From: CAYTLW01 sp964438735
GTDB lineage: Bacteria; Myxococcota_A; UBA9042
Assembly (NCBI GenBank): GCA_964438735.1
Contig: CAYTLW010000005.1
Coordinates: forward strand, 58,880 to 122,879
Reading direction: 5' to 3'
DNA length: 64,000 bases
Part shown: piece by piece, positions 19,201-28,674 of the stretch
Position numbering within the stretch: position 1 is the stretch's first letter
Layout: each line of letters starts with the position of its first letter
Notes under the pieces: generated by a model
Seen by the model: the letters and a program-made list of their open reading frames with translations, nothing else
The model's database searches: none
Told to the model about the DNA's origin: nothing
Translations under genes and position numbers: made by a program

Positions 19201-19658
19201 GCGTGGCGCGCCTGGACGAGGCGCTGGAGATCCTGGTCGAACGGGGCCTGCTCATCCGCAACGCCACCAGCCGTTATGTCGGCGAAGTGGAGTACGCGCT
19301 CACCTCGAGTCTGCGCTGGCGCGTGGCCTACGACATGTCGCGCCCCCGTCGGCGGCGAAAGCTGCACCGGAACACAGCCACATGGATGGCCACCCAAGGG
19401 CGGACGGACCTCGAAGAAGCGCTGGCGATGGCCCATCACCTGTCCATGGGGGGGCAACCCGAAGAGGCCGCCATCCTGCTACAGCGCGTGGCCCAGGCGG
19501 CCATGGCCAGCAAGGCCACCGCTGAGGCGCGCCGCTTGTATACGCGGGTCCACGTGCTGACCGATGACGCGCAGCTCCAGGATCGCGCCGAGCGAGCGTT
19601 GCGATCGCTGGCCGTTCCGCCTGTCGCGGGCACCCCCGGTCCCGGGGGGAAGGCGTGA
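16287..19658 (+). CDS. Ser/Thr protein kinase fused to an AAA-type ATPase
   Basis: Start tentatively GTG at 16287 with GAAGGGG five bases upstream; the frame is open earlier, so up to 65 more residues are possible. Product about 1123 residues. After an acidic lead, a Hanks-type kinase occupies about 115-385: ELGSGGMSTVV glycine loop, Lys144 in VAMKTL, HRDLKPGNVLL, and DWG in place of DFG (IMDWGIAK), then GTPAYMSPEQ. A coiled coil with charged repeats follows, then a PEGA-like beta segment (HIRSSPPGAVVWAVP). An AAA-type ATPase begins with GLPGMGKN, where Asn replaces the usual Ser/Thr of the P-loop. The rest is helical and resembles large signalling ATPases. It probably integrates phosphorylation with a nucleotide switch. 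GTGA overlap couples it to the acetyltransferase gene. Confidence 0.85.
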   Translation: MVVERDEGTPEDGAPGDEGEAPQGDQPITRVQRFRTTGDIEQAARVRARELQLRHEADHSSPAAVESNDAVETGTPAEDPDPVSSEADALRALTAAPMPGLEGVVELPPTGRQRYESVGELGSGGMSTVVRVVDHALGREVAMKTLRADRRDSREHARALQREARLIGALEHPAIIPVFDLGLLDDRTPFYTMRVLPASSLAAVLQGLRAGEPAIRAQYDLRRLVRILVQIAQGLAHAHSRGVVHRDLKPGNVLLGDFGEVRIMDWGIAKRMGSERPPGIEGLVFGTPAYMSPEQAQGQDSKVDHRSDIYSLGVILYEILTLRRPPQAATTRQQIIAAARPEQVPPSAVARGREVPDELDELTMQMMARDPEQRPATMREIWQALERFLAGVQDRARRTAEAERCYRRAVDELNRYQAMLEERQRLQDEEERLQRVIRPWDDQSAKQQRWRLTHRLQRLEVLIAHAFGIATELLRQAVDTVEHPDARQTLIELYWHRHDAAEAVDDSATKLFFARLAHDLEDSGEAEDAIGLLHIRSSPPGAVVWAVPFHEYDDPGTGAPGAQFEIGVTPITGCRLPVGPYVIIARLDGHREAQEACYMRQRGADMLLLLDPWSRDLPTTGREVALASLWSLAFDMEIRSRVTSCLVTGLPGMGKNRLLDAFRAEVKEHPTRMYVLLEVSCAPLRRDLPYSVLVELLRLRAAVMASDTADEMRRKVRRMVLQAFTRFGRQEPSEAARAQSIAVADTISTLPAFDLIDPDRGALQSAIPAVDHDKLVDALATYFRELAACSPVQILIRNVQYMDDASRDLLGELLVRVDSSPILLLATAGVATSDNLPQPVSITRAAPSGGVLRYDAEIVLAPLPRPAFDQLVREMLAAPVEPRLQRWIGEHANGVPFVAAELISVLRRTGAIQYGEHGWAFDVHEPPTIRAGDVPAAVRALIDTLPEHVRDALAAAVVVGQVFWRGALRTLGVARLDEALEILVERGLLIRNATSRYVGEVEYALTSSLRWRVAYDMSRPRRRRKLHRNTATWMATQGRTDLEEALAMAHHLSMGGQPEEAAILLQRVAQAAMASKATAEARRLYTRVHVLTDDAQLQDRAERALRSLAVPPVAGTPGPGGKA

Positions 19659-20230
19659 GAGCTTCCCGCGAACTGCGCCGGAACTGGCGCATCCGTGCGG
19701 CCGTGCCCTCGGACGCCAGGCGGCTATGCGAATTCCGCCGCCAGACGCTGGTGGAGACCGAGTTTCTGCTCCAGGGCCCCGAGGACTGGCGAGATGACGA
19801 GGACGAGGAACGGGACTTGATCGAGCGCTTCGCCGCCGATCCGGGCAGCGCGCTCCTGGTGGCGTGCCAGGGGGGCGCGGTGATCGGCATGTGCTCGGTG
19901 GTGGCCGGCGCCCTGGAACGTAATCGCCACGTCGGCCAGGTGGGTATCGCGGTACTGAGACGTTTCTGGCGGCTGGGTGTAGCCCGCGCCCTGATGCTTC
20001 GGGCCCTGCGCTGGGCGGTTCGCGACGCGCAGCAGCTGCACAAGCTGTCGCTGCAGGTCCACCGCAACAATGAGGGTGCCCGCCGACTGTACGAAGACCT
20101 CTCGTTCGAGTACGAGGGTGTGTTGCGGGACGAGGCCCGCTGGCAGGGAGAGTTCGTCGACCTGTTGGCCATGGGACGGGTGCTCGACCCGGCACCATCC
20201 GCTGAGGAGTCGCCTCCAGATGAGCCCTGA
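19655..20230 (+). CDS. GNAT-family N-acetyltransferase
   Basis: A 191-residue GNAT protein. The GTG start lies inside the stop of the preceding kinase gene (GTGA), with GGGGGGAAGG upstream. Motif A (VGIAVLRRFWRLGVARALML) supplies the acetyl-CoA pyrophosphate loop, and motif B ends with the NNEGARRLYEDLSFEYEGV pattern typical of GNATs. The acceptor may be a protein or small-molecule amine. Coupling to a signalling kinase raises the possibility of acetylation of a component of the same pathway, but this is inference. Confidence 0.85.
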   Translation: MRASRELRRNWRIRAAVPSDARRLCEFRRQTLVETEFLLQGPEDWRDDEDEERDLIERFAADPGSALLVACQGGAVIGMCSVVAGALERNRHVGQVGIAVLRRFWRLGVARALMLRALRWAVRDAQQLHKLSLQVHRNNEGARRLYEDLSFEYEGVLRDEARWQGEFVDLLAMGRVLDPAPSAEESPPDEP

Positions 20231-21431
20231 TCGCAGCCTGAAGACCACGGCCCTGGTCACCATCTTGTTCGCTTGCGCCCTGTCGCCGGCTTGTGGCCGC
20301 GATGACAGCGGCGGGGCCTCGACCGACAAGTCCAGCGCCGCCCGTGGCAGCCACGTGGCCGCCAAGGCGCCCGCACCAGAGCCCGAACCGGCGGAGCTGC
20401 CACGCGGCGCCACCGCTGGCGACGTCCTGCCGCCTTTGCCCACCGCTGCACGTCGCCTCTCCGGCGGCGTGGATGCGTTGCCCCTGTTGCCTTCGGTCAC
20501 CTGCGCCTCGCTGGCGCCCGATCGCGAATTCAAGCTGGGGCCGCGGCTCGAAATCGTCCGCCTGCCACGTAAGAAGGGCGAACCTGCCGGCACGCTGGAG
20601 GTCTGCCTCTTCAACCGCTGGCTCAAGCGGACGGCTGACGAGCTGCCCGAGCGCACCGGTCGCGTGCACCACCTGGTGGCCGCCTTCCCGGGGGACGAGG
20701 TGGCCGCCTGGACGTCCGATGAGCTGAAGCGCCCGCCGGCCAATGCACGACCCGAGTGGAGCCTGCCCAAGGCTGCTGGCTGGTCGGCGGTGATCGCCAC
20801 GGGCATCCCGGATCGACCGGCCCTGGCGGTGGTCTCGGCGCGTTTCTACGACGGCCCCCTGGCGGAAGAGTTGCACTGGCGTCGTCACGCCCGGATCCTG
20901 CGCCGCAGCAAGGGGCGATGGGCGTGGGTGCCGCTGGCATCGCTGCATTTCACCTCCCTGGATACGACCCACCTGCTGGCCGCATGCCAGCGCGAGGAGA
21001 CAGAAGGCGATGAGGCCTGCCTCGGCGCCGACGAGCGGGTCGAAGCCCACCGCCGCGATGGCGCCTCGCGGGGCGAGGTCCGCCAAGCTCGTGTGGCCCG
21101 GCGAAAGGACGCCAAGCGGGCGCGCAAGAAGCGCCGAGACAAGTCCGCCAAGACCAACGAGGTCAAGCGTTATCGGGGCGACTCCGATCCCCAGGCCGCC
21201 TGGCTGCGCGACGGTCGAGCGGCGCTGGCCCGCGGCAAGTGGCGCCTGGCGTTGCAATGCGCCCTGCGCATCGACATGGCCTGTGGTGAGCCGGTGCGCG
21301 AGTCGCGAGATCTGATCGCCGCGGCCCTCAAGAAGGCGGGCATCGTGTCCGAGAAGTCCCTGCCGCTCGCCCGCCACGTTCCCCTGTGCGAGCCGTTGCC
21401 CGACAAGCCCGGGCCCAAAAGACAGCGCTGA
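20220..21431 (+). CDS. Hypothetical lipoprotein with Lys/Arg-rich segment
   Basis: A 403-residue lipoprotein with start at 20220 inside the end of the GNAT gene (11-base overlap), preceded by GAGGAG. Signal peptide and lipobox LSPAC (Cys25). The region about 85-260 looks like a globular beta-rich domain. A very basic stretch (about 280-320, with RKDAKRARKKRRDKSAK) then precedes a short helical end containing QAAWLRDGRAALARGKWRLA, which resembles a TPR-like helix pair. No family recognised. The basic patch could bind polyanions such as LPS or nucleic acid; this is a guess from composition. Confidence 0.7.
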   Translation: MSPDRSLKTTALVTILFACALSPACGRDDSGGASTDKSSAARGSHVAAKAPAPEPEPAELPRGATAGDVLPPLPTAARRLSGGVDALPLLPSVTCASLAPDREFKLGPRLEIVRLPRKKGEPAGTLEVCLFNRWLKRTADELPERTGRVHHLVAAFPGDEVAAWTSDELKRPPANARPEWSLPKAAGWSAVIATGIPDRPALAVVSARFYDGPLAEELHWRRHARILRRSKGRWAWVPLASLHFTSLDTTHLLAACQREETEGDEACLGADERVEAHRRDGASRGEVRQARVARRKDAKRARKKRRDKSAKTNEVKRYRGDSDPQAAWLRDGRAALARGKWRLALQCALRIDMACGEPVRESRDLIAAALKKAGIVSEKSLPLARHVPLCEPLPDKPGPKRQR

Positions 21432-21599
21432 TCCAGGCGCTTGTGATGAGCCCCCGCAGAACTTCGGCGACGATCTCGCAGCGCGTGGCTCTGCCAGGGT
21501 TTTCGCGCCCTTCCCTCGACATCGACCGGTCGCTGGGCAACGCTCGGACCCACCGCGGTGCTGACGGCCAGCGCACGCCGATCTATGCCGGGAGCCCAC

Positions 21600-24500
21600 A
21601 TGGACCCTGACGCCCTTCCCGTTGCCAACCTGGCTTTCGTCGAGGCGCTCTACGAGGCGTGGAGTCGCGATCCGTCCAGCGTGGAGCCGGCCTGGCAGGC
21701 CTGGTTTGCCGAACTGGAAGGCCAGCCCGCCTCGGCGCCGCTGCAACCCGTTCATCTGCCAAGCATCCAATCTGCAGGCCCGCCGCGGCCCGCTCCGGCT
21801 CCGAGGAATCGCTCGACGACCCCTCGCACAACGAGCGAGTTCCGGGCGATCGCGCCAGCCCACGCTGAAACCAACCTGGATGCCACCGCTCTCAGTGAGC
21901 GGTTGCCTTTTCTGAAGGGCATCTCGTTGTTCCGCGATCTGCCGGATTCGGGCCTGGAGATGGTCGCTTCGGTCGCCCGCGAGGTGAGCTTTGCGCCGGG
22001 CGATTACCTGCTGCGTACCGGCGAGGCGGGCGATGGCCTCTACGTCATCATCGAGGGCAACATCCGCATCGAGCGGGGCAGCGAAGTGATCACCGTGCTC
22101 AGCCCTGGCCAGGTGGTCGGCGAGCTGGCCTTCATGGACAAGCAGCCACGCTCGGCCGATGCGGTCGCGCACACCAACGCGCGCCTTCTCAAGATCCACG
22201 CCGACGCCCTGGACGAACTCCTCGACCGGCACACCGAGCTTGCGCGCGGCCTCTTCCACGTGGTCACTCGTCGGCTGCGCGAGGCCAACGCCCGGCAGGA
22301 ACGGGTCGACCAGCTGGTCCGCGCCTACCGCGTGCGCGGCCATACCATCGCCGAATTGGATCCCCTCGGCCGGCGACCCAAAAGCCACCCAGAGCTGGAG
22401 CTGGAGTTCTACGGGCTGTCCGATGCCGATCTGGACGTGCCCTTCTCCAGCCGCACCATGCACGGCGCCCGCATGCTCACCCTGCGGCGCATCATCCAGC
22501 GGCTGCACAACACCTATTGTCGCCACATTGGCGCCCAGTACATGCACATCGACGACCTGGGCGTACAGCGCTGGTTGCAGCAACGCATGGAGGACAACGA
22601 GAACACCCGACAGTTACCGCGCGATGAGCAGCTGCGCATCCTGACCCGGCTGACCGAGGCCGAATTCTTCGAGACCTTCATCCACAAGAAGTACCTGGGC
22701 GCCAAGCGCTTCTCATTGGAGGGCGGCGAGTCCCTGATCCCATTGCTCGACATGGCCATCGAAGAGGCGGCGGCCAACGGCGTGCGCCACATGGTCATCG
22801 GCATGGCCCACCGCGGTCGGCTGAACGTGCTGGCCAACATCATGGGCAAGACCCCGGCCGAGATCTTCCTGGAGTTCGAGGACAAACACGGCGAGGACAA
22901 GATCGGCAGGGGCGACGTGAAGTACCACATGGGCTTCTCGAGCATCCGCCGCACCTCCAGCGGCGTCGATGTGTCGCTGTCGCTGACCTTCAACCCGAGC
23001 CACCTGGAGTTCGTCACGCCCGTCGTCCAGGGCCAGGTGCGCGCCGGCCAGGATCGCCTGGTCGATACCGGCCGCAGACGCGTACTCGGCGTGGTGATCC
23101 ACGGCGACGCCTCGTTCGCCGGCCAGGGCGTGGTCCAGGAGAGCCTCAACTTGAGCGGGCTGAACGGCTACCACTCCGGCGGCACTCTGCACATCATCGT
23201 CAACAACCAGGTCGGCTTCACCACCGATCCGCGAGATTCGCGTTCGGCTCCTTACTGCACAGACGTGGCCAAGCTGCTCGAGATCCCGATATTCCACGTC
23301 AACGGGGAGCATCCCCAGGCCGTGGCCCAGGTCATCAAGCTGGCCCTGGAGTTCCGCGAGCGCTTCGGTCGCGACGTGGTCGTCGACATGTACTGCTACC
23401 GCAGGCATGGCCACAACGAGGGCGACGAACCCCGCTTCACCCAGCCCCTGATGTACAAGTGGGTCGACCGTCAGCCCACCGTGCGCGAGAGCTTCGTCGC
23501 CAACCTGGTCGCCCTGGGCGAGGTGACGTCGGCCGACGCCGATCGCATCGCCGCCGACAGTGGCGCTCGACTGGAGGCAGACCTGGCCAGAGCCCGGTCG
23601 CAGAGTTCTCGAAAAGGGCCCACGACGCCCATGGCGAGCATCTGGCATGGCTACGTAGGCGGCCGCGACCGGGACGCTGCGGAGTTCTCTACCGCCGTGC
23701 CGGCCAGCCGGCTCTCGGAGCTGTTGAATGCGAGCACACAGGTGCAGGAAGGCTTTGAGATCAACCCCAAGCTGGCGCGCATTCTGCGGACCCGTCAGCA
23801 GATGGCCGACGGCGACAAGCCCCTGGATTGGGGCGCCGCCGAGACCCTGGCCTTCGCCTCGCTGCTGGTCGAGGGGGTGCGCATTCGGATCAGCGGCCAG
23901 GACAGCCAACGCGGCACGTTTTCCCATCGGCACTCGGTCCTGCACGACGCCACCAGCGGCGAGACCTGGACGCCCCTGCAGCACCTGGAGCCATCTCAGG
24001 CGTCGTTCGAGGTGTGGAACAGCCCGCTGAGCGAGACCGGCGTGCTGGGCTTCGACTACGGCTACAGCCTGGTCTGGCCGGAGGGGCTGACCATCTGGGA
24101 AGCGCAGTTCGGCGATTTTGCAAACGGCGCCCAGGTCATCATCGACCAGTTCATCACCAGCTGTGAGGACAAGTGGGATCGACTCAGCGGTTTGGTGATG
24201 ATGCTGCCCCACGGCATGGAGGGGCAGGGGCCCGAGCACAGCAGCGCCCGCCTGGAGCGCTTCCTGACCCTGGCCTCAGAGGACAACATCTTCGTCTGCA
24301 ACCTGACGACGCCGGCGCAGATCTTCCACGGCCTGCGGCGCCAGATGCGGCGCCAGATCCGCAAGCCCCTGGTGCTGATGACGCCCAAGTGGTTGCTGCG
24401 CCTGCGCGAGGCGAGCAGCTCCCTGGACGAGCTGGCTGAGGGTCGTTTCCACAAGGTGCTGGCCGATGTCGGCGACCGCGATCCGGCCCAGGTGCGCCGG

Positions 24501-24878
24501 GTCCTGCTCTGTTCGGGCAAGGTCTACTACGAGCTCGCGGCCGCTCGCGCTGAACGCGAGGCGGACGACATCGCCATCGTGCGAATCGAGCAGCTCTACC
24601 CGTTGCCCGAAGATGAACTACAAGAGGTCCTGGCCCCCTACGCCGACGGCGTCGAGGTGCGCTGGGTGCAGGAAGAGCCGGTCAACATGGGCGCCTGGGT
24701 GTTCCTGCGCTTCCGGCTCGGCGGCCGGCTCTTCGGACGCCTGCCCTTCCGGCGGGTGACTCGGCCGGAATCGGCGAGCCCGGCCACGGGATCAGCGGCC
24801 AGTCACCGTCTGGAGCAGGCGCGCCTCCTCGACGAGGCCTTCGCCGACACGCCGCAGGAAAACGGCGGGGGCATGTAG
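21600..24878 (+). CDS. sucA: 2-oxoglutarate dehydrogenase E1 with inserted cyclic-nucleotide-binding domain
   Basis: ATG at 21600 follows GGGAG at good spacing. The 1092-residue protein is longer than the usual 930 or so. Residues 8-40 are the E2-binding peptide (EALYEAWSRDPSSVEPAWQA). Residues about 103-228 form a CAP/CRP-like cyclic-nucleotide-binding domain: SLFRDLPDSGLEMVASVARE, the loop YLLRTGEAGDGLYVIIEGNI, and the phosphate cassette GELAFMDKQPRSADAVA with Glu175 and Arg184. The E1 body resumes at about 235 (QLVRAYRVRGHTIAELDPLG) and keeps GMAHRGRLNVLANIMGK, HGDASFAGQGVVQES and the NNQVGFTTDP ThDP region. It decarboxylates 2-oxoglutarate and succinylates E2 lipoate in the TCA cycle. The added domain implies cNMP control. 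It is followed by sucB and lpd. Confidence 0.95.
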   Translation: MDPDALPVANLAFVEALYEAWSRDPSSVEPAWQAWFAELEGQPASAPLQPVHLPSIQSAGPPRPAPAPRNRSTTPRTTSEFRAIAPAHAETNLDATALSERLPFLKGISLFRDLPDSGLEMVASVAREVSFAPGDYLLRTGEAGDGLYVIIEGNIRIERGSEVITVLSPGQVVGELAFMDKQPRSADAVAHTNARLLKIHADALDELLDRHTELARGLFHVVTRRLREANARQERVDQLVRAYRVRGHTIAELDPLGRRPKSHPELELEFYGLSDADLDVPFSSRTMHGARMLTLRRIIQRLHNTYCRHIGAQYMHIDDLGVQRWLQQRMEDNENTRQLPRDEQLRILTRLTEAEFFETFIHKKYLGAKRFSLEGGESLIPLLDMAIEEAAANGVRHMVIGMAHRGRLNVLANIMGKTPAEIFLEFEDKHGEDKIGRGDVKYHMGFSSIRRTSSGVDVSLSLTFNPSHLEFVTPVVQGQVRAGQDRLVDTGRRRVLGVVIHGDASFAGQGVVQESLNLSGLNGYHSGGTLHIIVNNQVGFTTDPRDSRSAPYCTDVAKLLEIPIFHVNGEHPQAVAQVIKLALEFRERFGRDVVVDMYCYRRHGHNEGDEPRFTQPLMYKWVDRQPTVRESFVANLVALGEVTSADADRIAADSGARLEADLARARSQSSRKGPTTPMASIWHGYVGGRDRDAAEFSTAVPASRLSELLNASTQVQEGFEINPKLARILRTRQQMADGDKPLDWGAAETLAFASLLVEGVRIRISGQDSQRGTFSHRHSVLHDATSGETWTPLQHLEPSQASFEVWNSPLSETGVLGFDYGYSLVWPEGLTIWEAQFGDFANGAQVIIDQFITSCEDKWDRLSGLVMMLPHGMEGQGPEHSSARLERFLTLASEDNIFVCNLTTPAQIFHGLRRQMRRQIRKPLVLMTPKWLLRLREASSSLDELAEGRFHKVLADVGDRDPAQVRRVLLCSGKVYYELAAARAEREADDIAIVRIEQLYPLPEDELQEVLAPYADGVEVRWVQEEPVNMGAWVFLRFRLGGRLFGRLPFRRVTRPESASPATGSAASHRLEQARLLDEAFADTPQENGGGM

Positions 24879-24912
24879 GCCGCCGCGCGGCGACCTGGAC
24901 ATGGAGAGCAAG

Positions 24913-26256
<1,344 letters not shown>

Positions 26257-26271
26257 TTCGTTGGAGTCTTC

Positions 26272-27675
26272 ATGGCTGTGAAACGCTACGATCTCGCCGT
26301 GATCGGCGCCGGCCCCGGGGGTTATGTGGGCGCCATCCGCGCCGCCCAGCTGGGCCTGAATGTGGTCTGCATCGAGAAGGAGAAGGCCCTCGGTGGCACC
26401 TGCCTGCGCGTGGGCTGCATCCCCAGCAAGGCCTTGCTGGAGTCCTCGGAGCGTTTTGTGGAGGCGCGCGATCACCTGGCCGAACACGGCGTGAAGGTCG
26501 AGCCGCCCGTGCTCGACCTGGCCCGCATGATGAAGCGCAAGACGCGCATCGTGCGCGGCCTCACGGGCGGCGTCGCCCACCTGCTCAAGAGCAATGGCGT
26601 CACGCGCCTGCACGGCCTGGCCCACTTCGCTGGACGCGACGAAGGCGGGCACCTGCGCCTGGCCATCGATGGGCCAGACGCGGGTGAAATCAGCGCCGAG
26701 CGCGTGCTGATCGCCACAGGCAGCTCGGTCACACCCTTGAATGGGGTCGCCCTGGACGGCGACCGCATCGGCACCAGCACCGAGGCCCTGTCCTGGGCTG
26801 AGGTCCCCGACCACCTGGTCGTCATCGGCGCCGGCGTGATCGGCCTGGAGCTTGGCTCGGTCTGGCAGCGCCTGGGCGCCAGGGTCACGGTGCTCGAGTA
26901 TGCCGAGGGCCCGCTGCCGGGCATGGACGAGGACCTGCGAAAGGAGGCCGGCCGCATCTTCGCCAAACAGGGCATGACGTTGCGTTACGGCGTACGGGTG
27001 ACCGGCGCGCGGGTCGAGGGGGCTGGCTGCGTCGTCGAAGCCGAAGGGCAGGAGCCGCTGGCTGCCGATCGCGTCCTGCTGGCTGTCGGTCGTCGGCCCA
27101 ATACCGAAGGCCTGGACCTGGCCACCATCGACCTGGTGCCCGACGAGCGGGGCCGGATCCCGGTCGATGAGCACCTGCGCACCGCGGCCCCCGGGGTATT
27201 CGCCATCGGCGACGTCATCCGCGGCCCCATGCTGGCCCACAAGGCAGAAGAGGAGGGCGTCGCGGCGGTCGAATACATGGTCACGGGCCAGGGCCACGTG
27301 GACTACGACACCATCCCCGGCGTGGTCTACACCGAGCCCGAGATCGCCGCCGTGGGGCGTACGGAGGCCGAGTGTGCGGCCGCCGGGATCCCGGTACGCG
27401 TGGGGCGCTTCCCCTTCCAGGCCAACGGCCGCGCCCGAGCGCTCGGCCAGACGTCCGGTTTCGTCAAGATCGTCGCCCACGCCGACACCGATCGCATCCT
27501 CGGCGTGCACATGATCGGCCCGCGAGTCAGCGAATTGATCGTCGAAGGCGTGCAGGCCATGGCCTACGGCGCCAGCAGCGAGGACCTCGCCCGCACCTGC
27601 CACGCCCACCCGACCCTGCACGAGGTGGTCAAGGAAGCCGCACTGGCCGTCGATGGCCGGGAGATTCACATGTAA
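26272..27675 (+). CDS. lpdA: Dihydrolipoyl dehydrogenase (E3)
   Basis: A 467-residue flavoprotein disulfide reductase, typical length. FAD-binding GAGPGGYVGAI at 12-22, redox disulfide Cys44/Cys49 in GGTCLRVGCIPSK, NAD-binding GAGVIGLELGSVW in the middle, and the interface motif HAHPTLHEVV with the catalytic His-Glu pair near the C-terminus. The usual Asn in 'CLNVGC' is Arg here. It reoxidises dihydrolipoamide on E2 and reduces NAD+. GGAGT precedes the start. It may also serve a pyruvate or branched-chain complex, since E3 is commonly shared. Confidence 0.95.
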   Translation: MAVKRYDLAVIGAGPGGYVGAIRAAQLGLNVVCIEKEKALGGTCLRVGCIPSKALLESSERFVEARDHLAEHGVKVEPPVLDLARMMKRKTRIVRGLTGGVAHLLKSNGVTRLHGLAHFAGRDEGGHLRLAIDGPDAGEISAERVLIATGSSVTPLNGVALDGDRIGTSTEALSWAEVPDHLVVIGAGVIGLELGSVWQRLGARVTVLEYAEGPLPGMDEDLRKEAGRIFAKQGMTLRYGVRVTGARVEGAGCVVEAEGQEPLAADRVLLAVGRRPNTEGLDLATIDLVPDERGRIPVDEHLRTAAPGVFAIGDVIRGPMLAHKAEEEGVAAVEYMVTGQGHVDYDTIPGVVYTEPEIAAVGRTEAECAAAGIPVRVGRFPFQANGRARALGQTSGFVKIVAHADTDRILGVHMIGPRVSELIVEGVQAMAYGASSEDLARTCHAHPTLHEVVKEAALAVDGREIHM

Positions 27676-27848
27676 CGCCGCGGCCCATGGCCGACAACGC
27701 GACCCTATGTGGCCGCCAGTCATGTCAAGAGAACATCCTCCCCGCTCGAGTTTCTCGCTCACAGAGGAGGTAAATCCCCGCCCCCAAGACGGACCATTGC
27801 CCTATCATGTCCCAACGTGCACGGCTCGTTCGGCGGGAGGGATCCACC

Positions 27849-28649
27849 ATGCACATGGCTGATGCCCCTGACGAAATCGGCGCTGATCTGGCCGACCGCC
27901 TGGCCGCGGCCGAACGCGAAAGAGATGAACTCCGCGCCGACTTCGAGCGCTTCATCGGCGCCATCTCGCACGATATTCGCGGCCCCTTGCAGGTCCAGAA
28001 GGGATTGATCTCGCTGTTGCTTGGCGACCGGGAGGTCGCGCGGGACGAGCGCAGGCGCCGCTTCCTGACCCTGATCGACAGTTCGGCCGACCGTCTTGAT
28101 GCCATGGTCACCTCCCTGGTCGAGTGGTCGCGGGTCAACACCCGGCCCGGCCCGCTGGAGATCATCGATGTTCCGGCGCTTCGTGTGGCGCTGGAATTCG
28201 ACCTCAAGGAGACCCTGCAAGCGGCCGACGCTGTGCTGGAGTGGGGGCCGCTGACGGCGACGTTATTCGGCGACTCGCGCCAGCTGCGGCGGGTCCTGCA
28301 GCTGCTGGTTGAGAATGCGGTGCTTCACCACGGTCCGGGCCGACCTGCCGTGCGCCTGTCCGTGGTCGAGCATGGCCAGGGCTGGCGACTGGCCGTGGCC
28401 GATGATGGGCGCGGTATTGCGCCGGCGATGGCCGAGCGGGTATTCCTGCCCTTCCAGCGCCTGGACCAACAGGTGGACTCGCGGTCTGCGGGCATGGGAT
28501 TGACGATCTGCCGACGGATCGTGGAGCGTCATGGTGGCTGCCTGACCCTGGCTCCGGCGCCAGGCGGTGGCGCCGAATTCAGCTTCACCCTGCCCGACGC
28601 GTCGTCGTGGAGCCCGGCGCCGCCCGAGGACGCAGCACGCCAGGGTTGA
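27849..28649 (+). CDS. Cytoplasmic sensor histidine kinase (orphan)
   Basis: Start at ATG 27849 behind GGGAGG; ATG at 27807 is in frame but lacks a good site. The 266-residue protein has no membrane helix. A short coiled coil (LADRLAAAERERDELRADFE) runs into HisKA with the H-box FIGAISHDIRGPLQVQ and then HATPase with N-box LVENAVLH, G1 VADDGRGI and G2 AGMGLTI. No response regulator gene is adjacent, so it is an orphan. The coiled coil may be the sensory input or a dimer joint to another protein. It lies 173 bases after lpd and may belong to the next transcript with tadA. Confidence 0.9.
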   Translation: MHMADAPDEIGADLADRLAAAERERDELRADFERFIGAISHDIRGPLQVQKGLISLLLGDREVARDERRRRFLTLIDSSADRLDAMVTSLVEWSRVNTRPGPLEIIDVPALRVALEFDLKETLQAADAVLEWGPLTATLFGDSRQLRRVLQLLVENAVLHHGPGRPAVRLSVVEHGQGWRLAVADDGRGIAPAMAERVFLPFQRLDQQVDSRSAGMGLTICRRIVERHGGCLTLAPAPGGGAEFSFTLPDASSWSPAPPEDAARQG

Positions 28650-28674
28650 ATGATCGAGCAGGGGAGCGTCGGCC

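Noticed and set aside
19479..22583. A minus-strand open frame of 1034 codons opposite the kinase end, GNAT, lipoprotein and sucA start
   Set aside because: Its translation is repetitive Arg/Gly/Ala/His-rich with no motif, and the opposite strand carries recognisable genes; it is a high-GC shadow.
21600..24878. The CNB segment in sucA as an assembly artefact or two separate genes
   Set aside because: The reading frame is continuous from the E2-binding peptide through the CNB cassette into the E1 core, with no internal stop or change in base composition.
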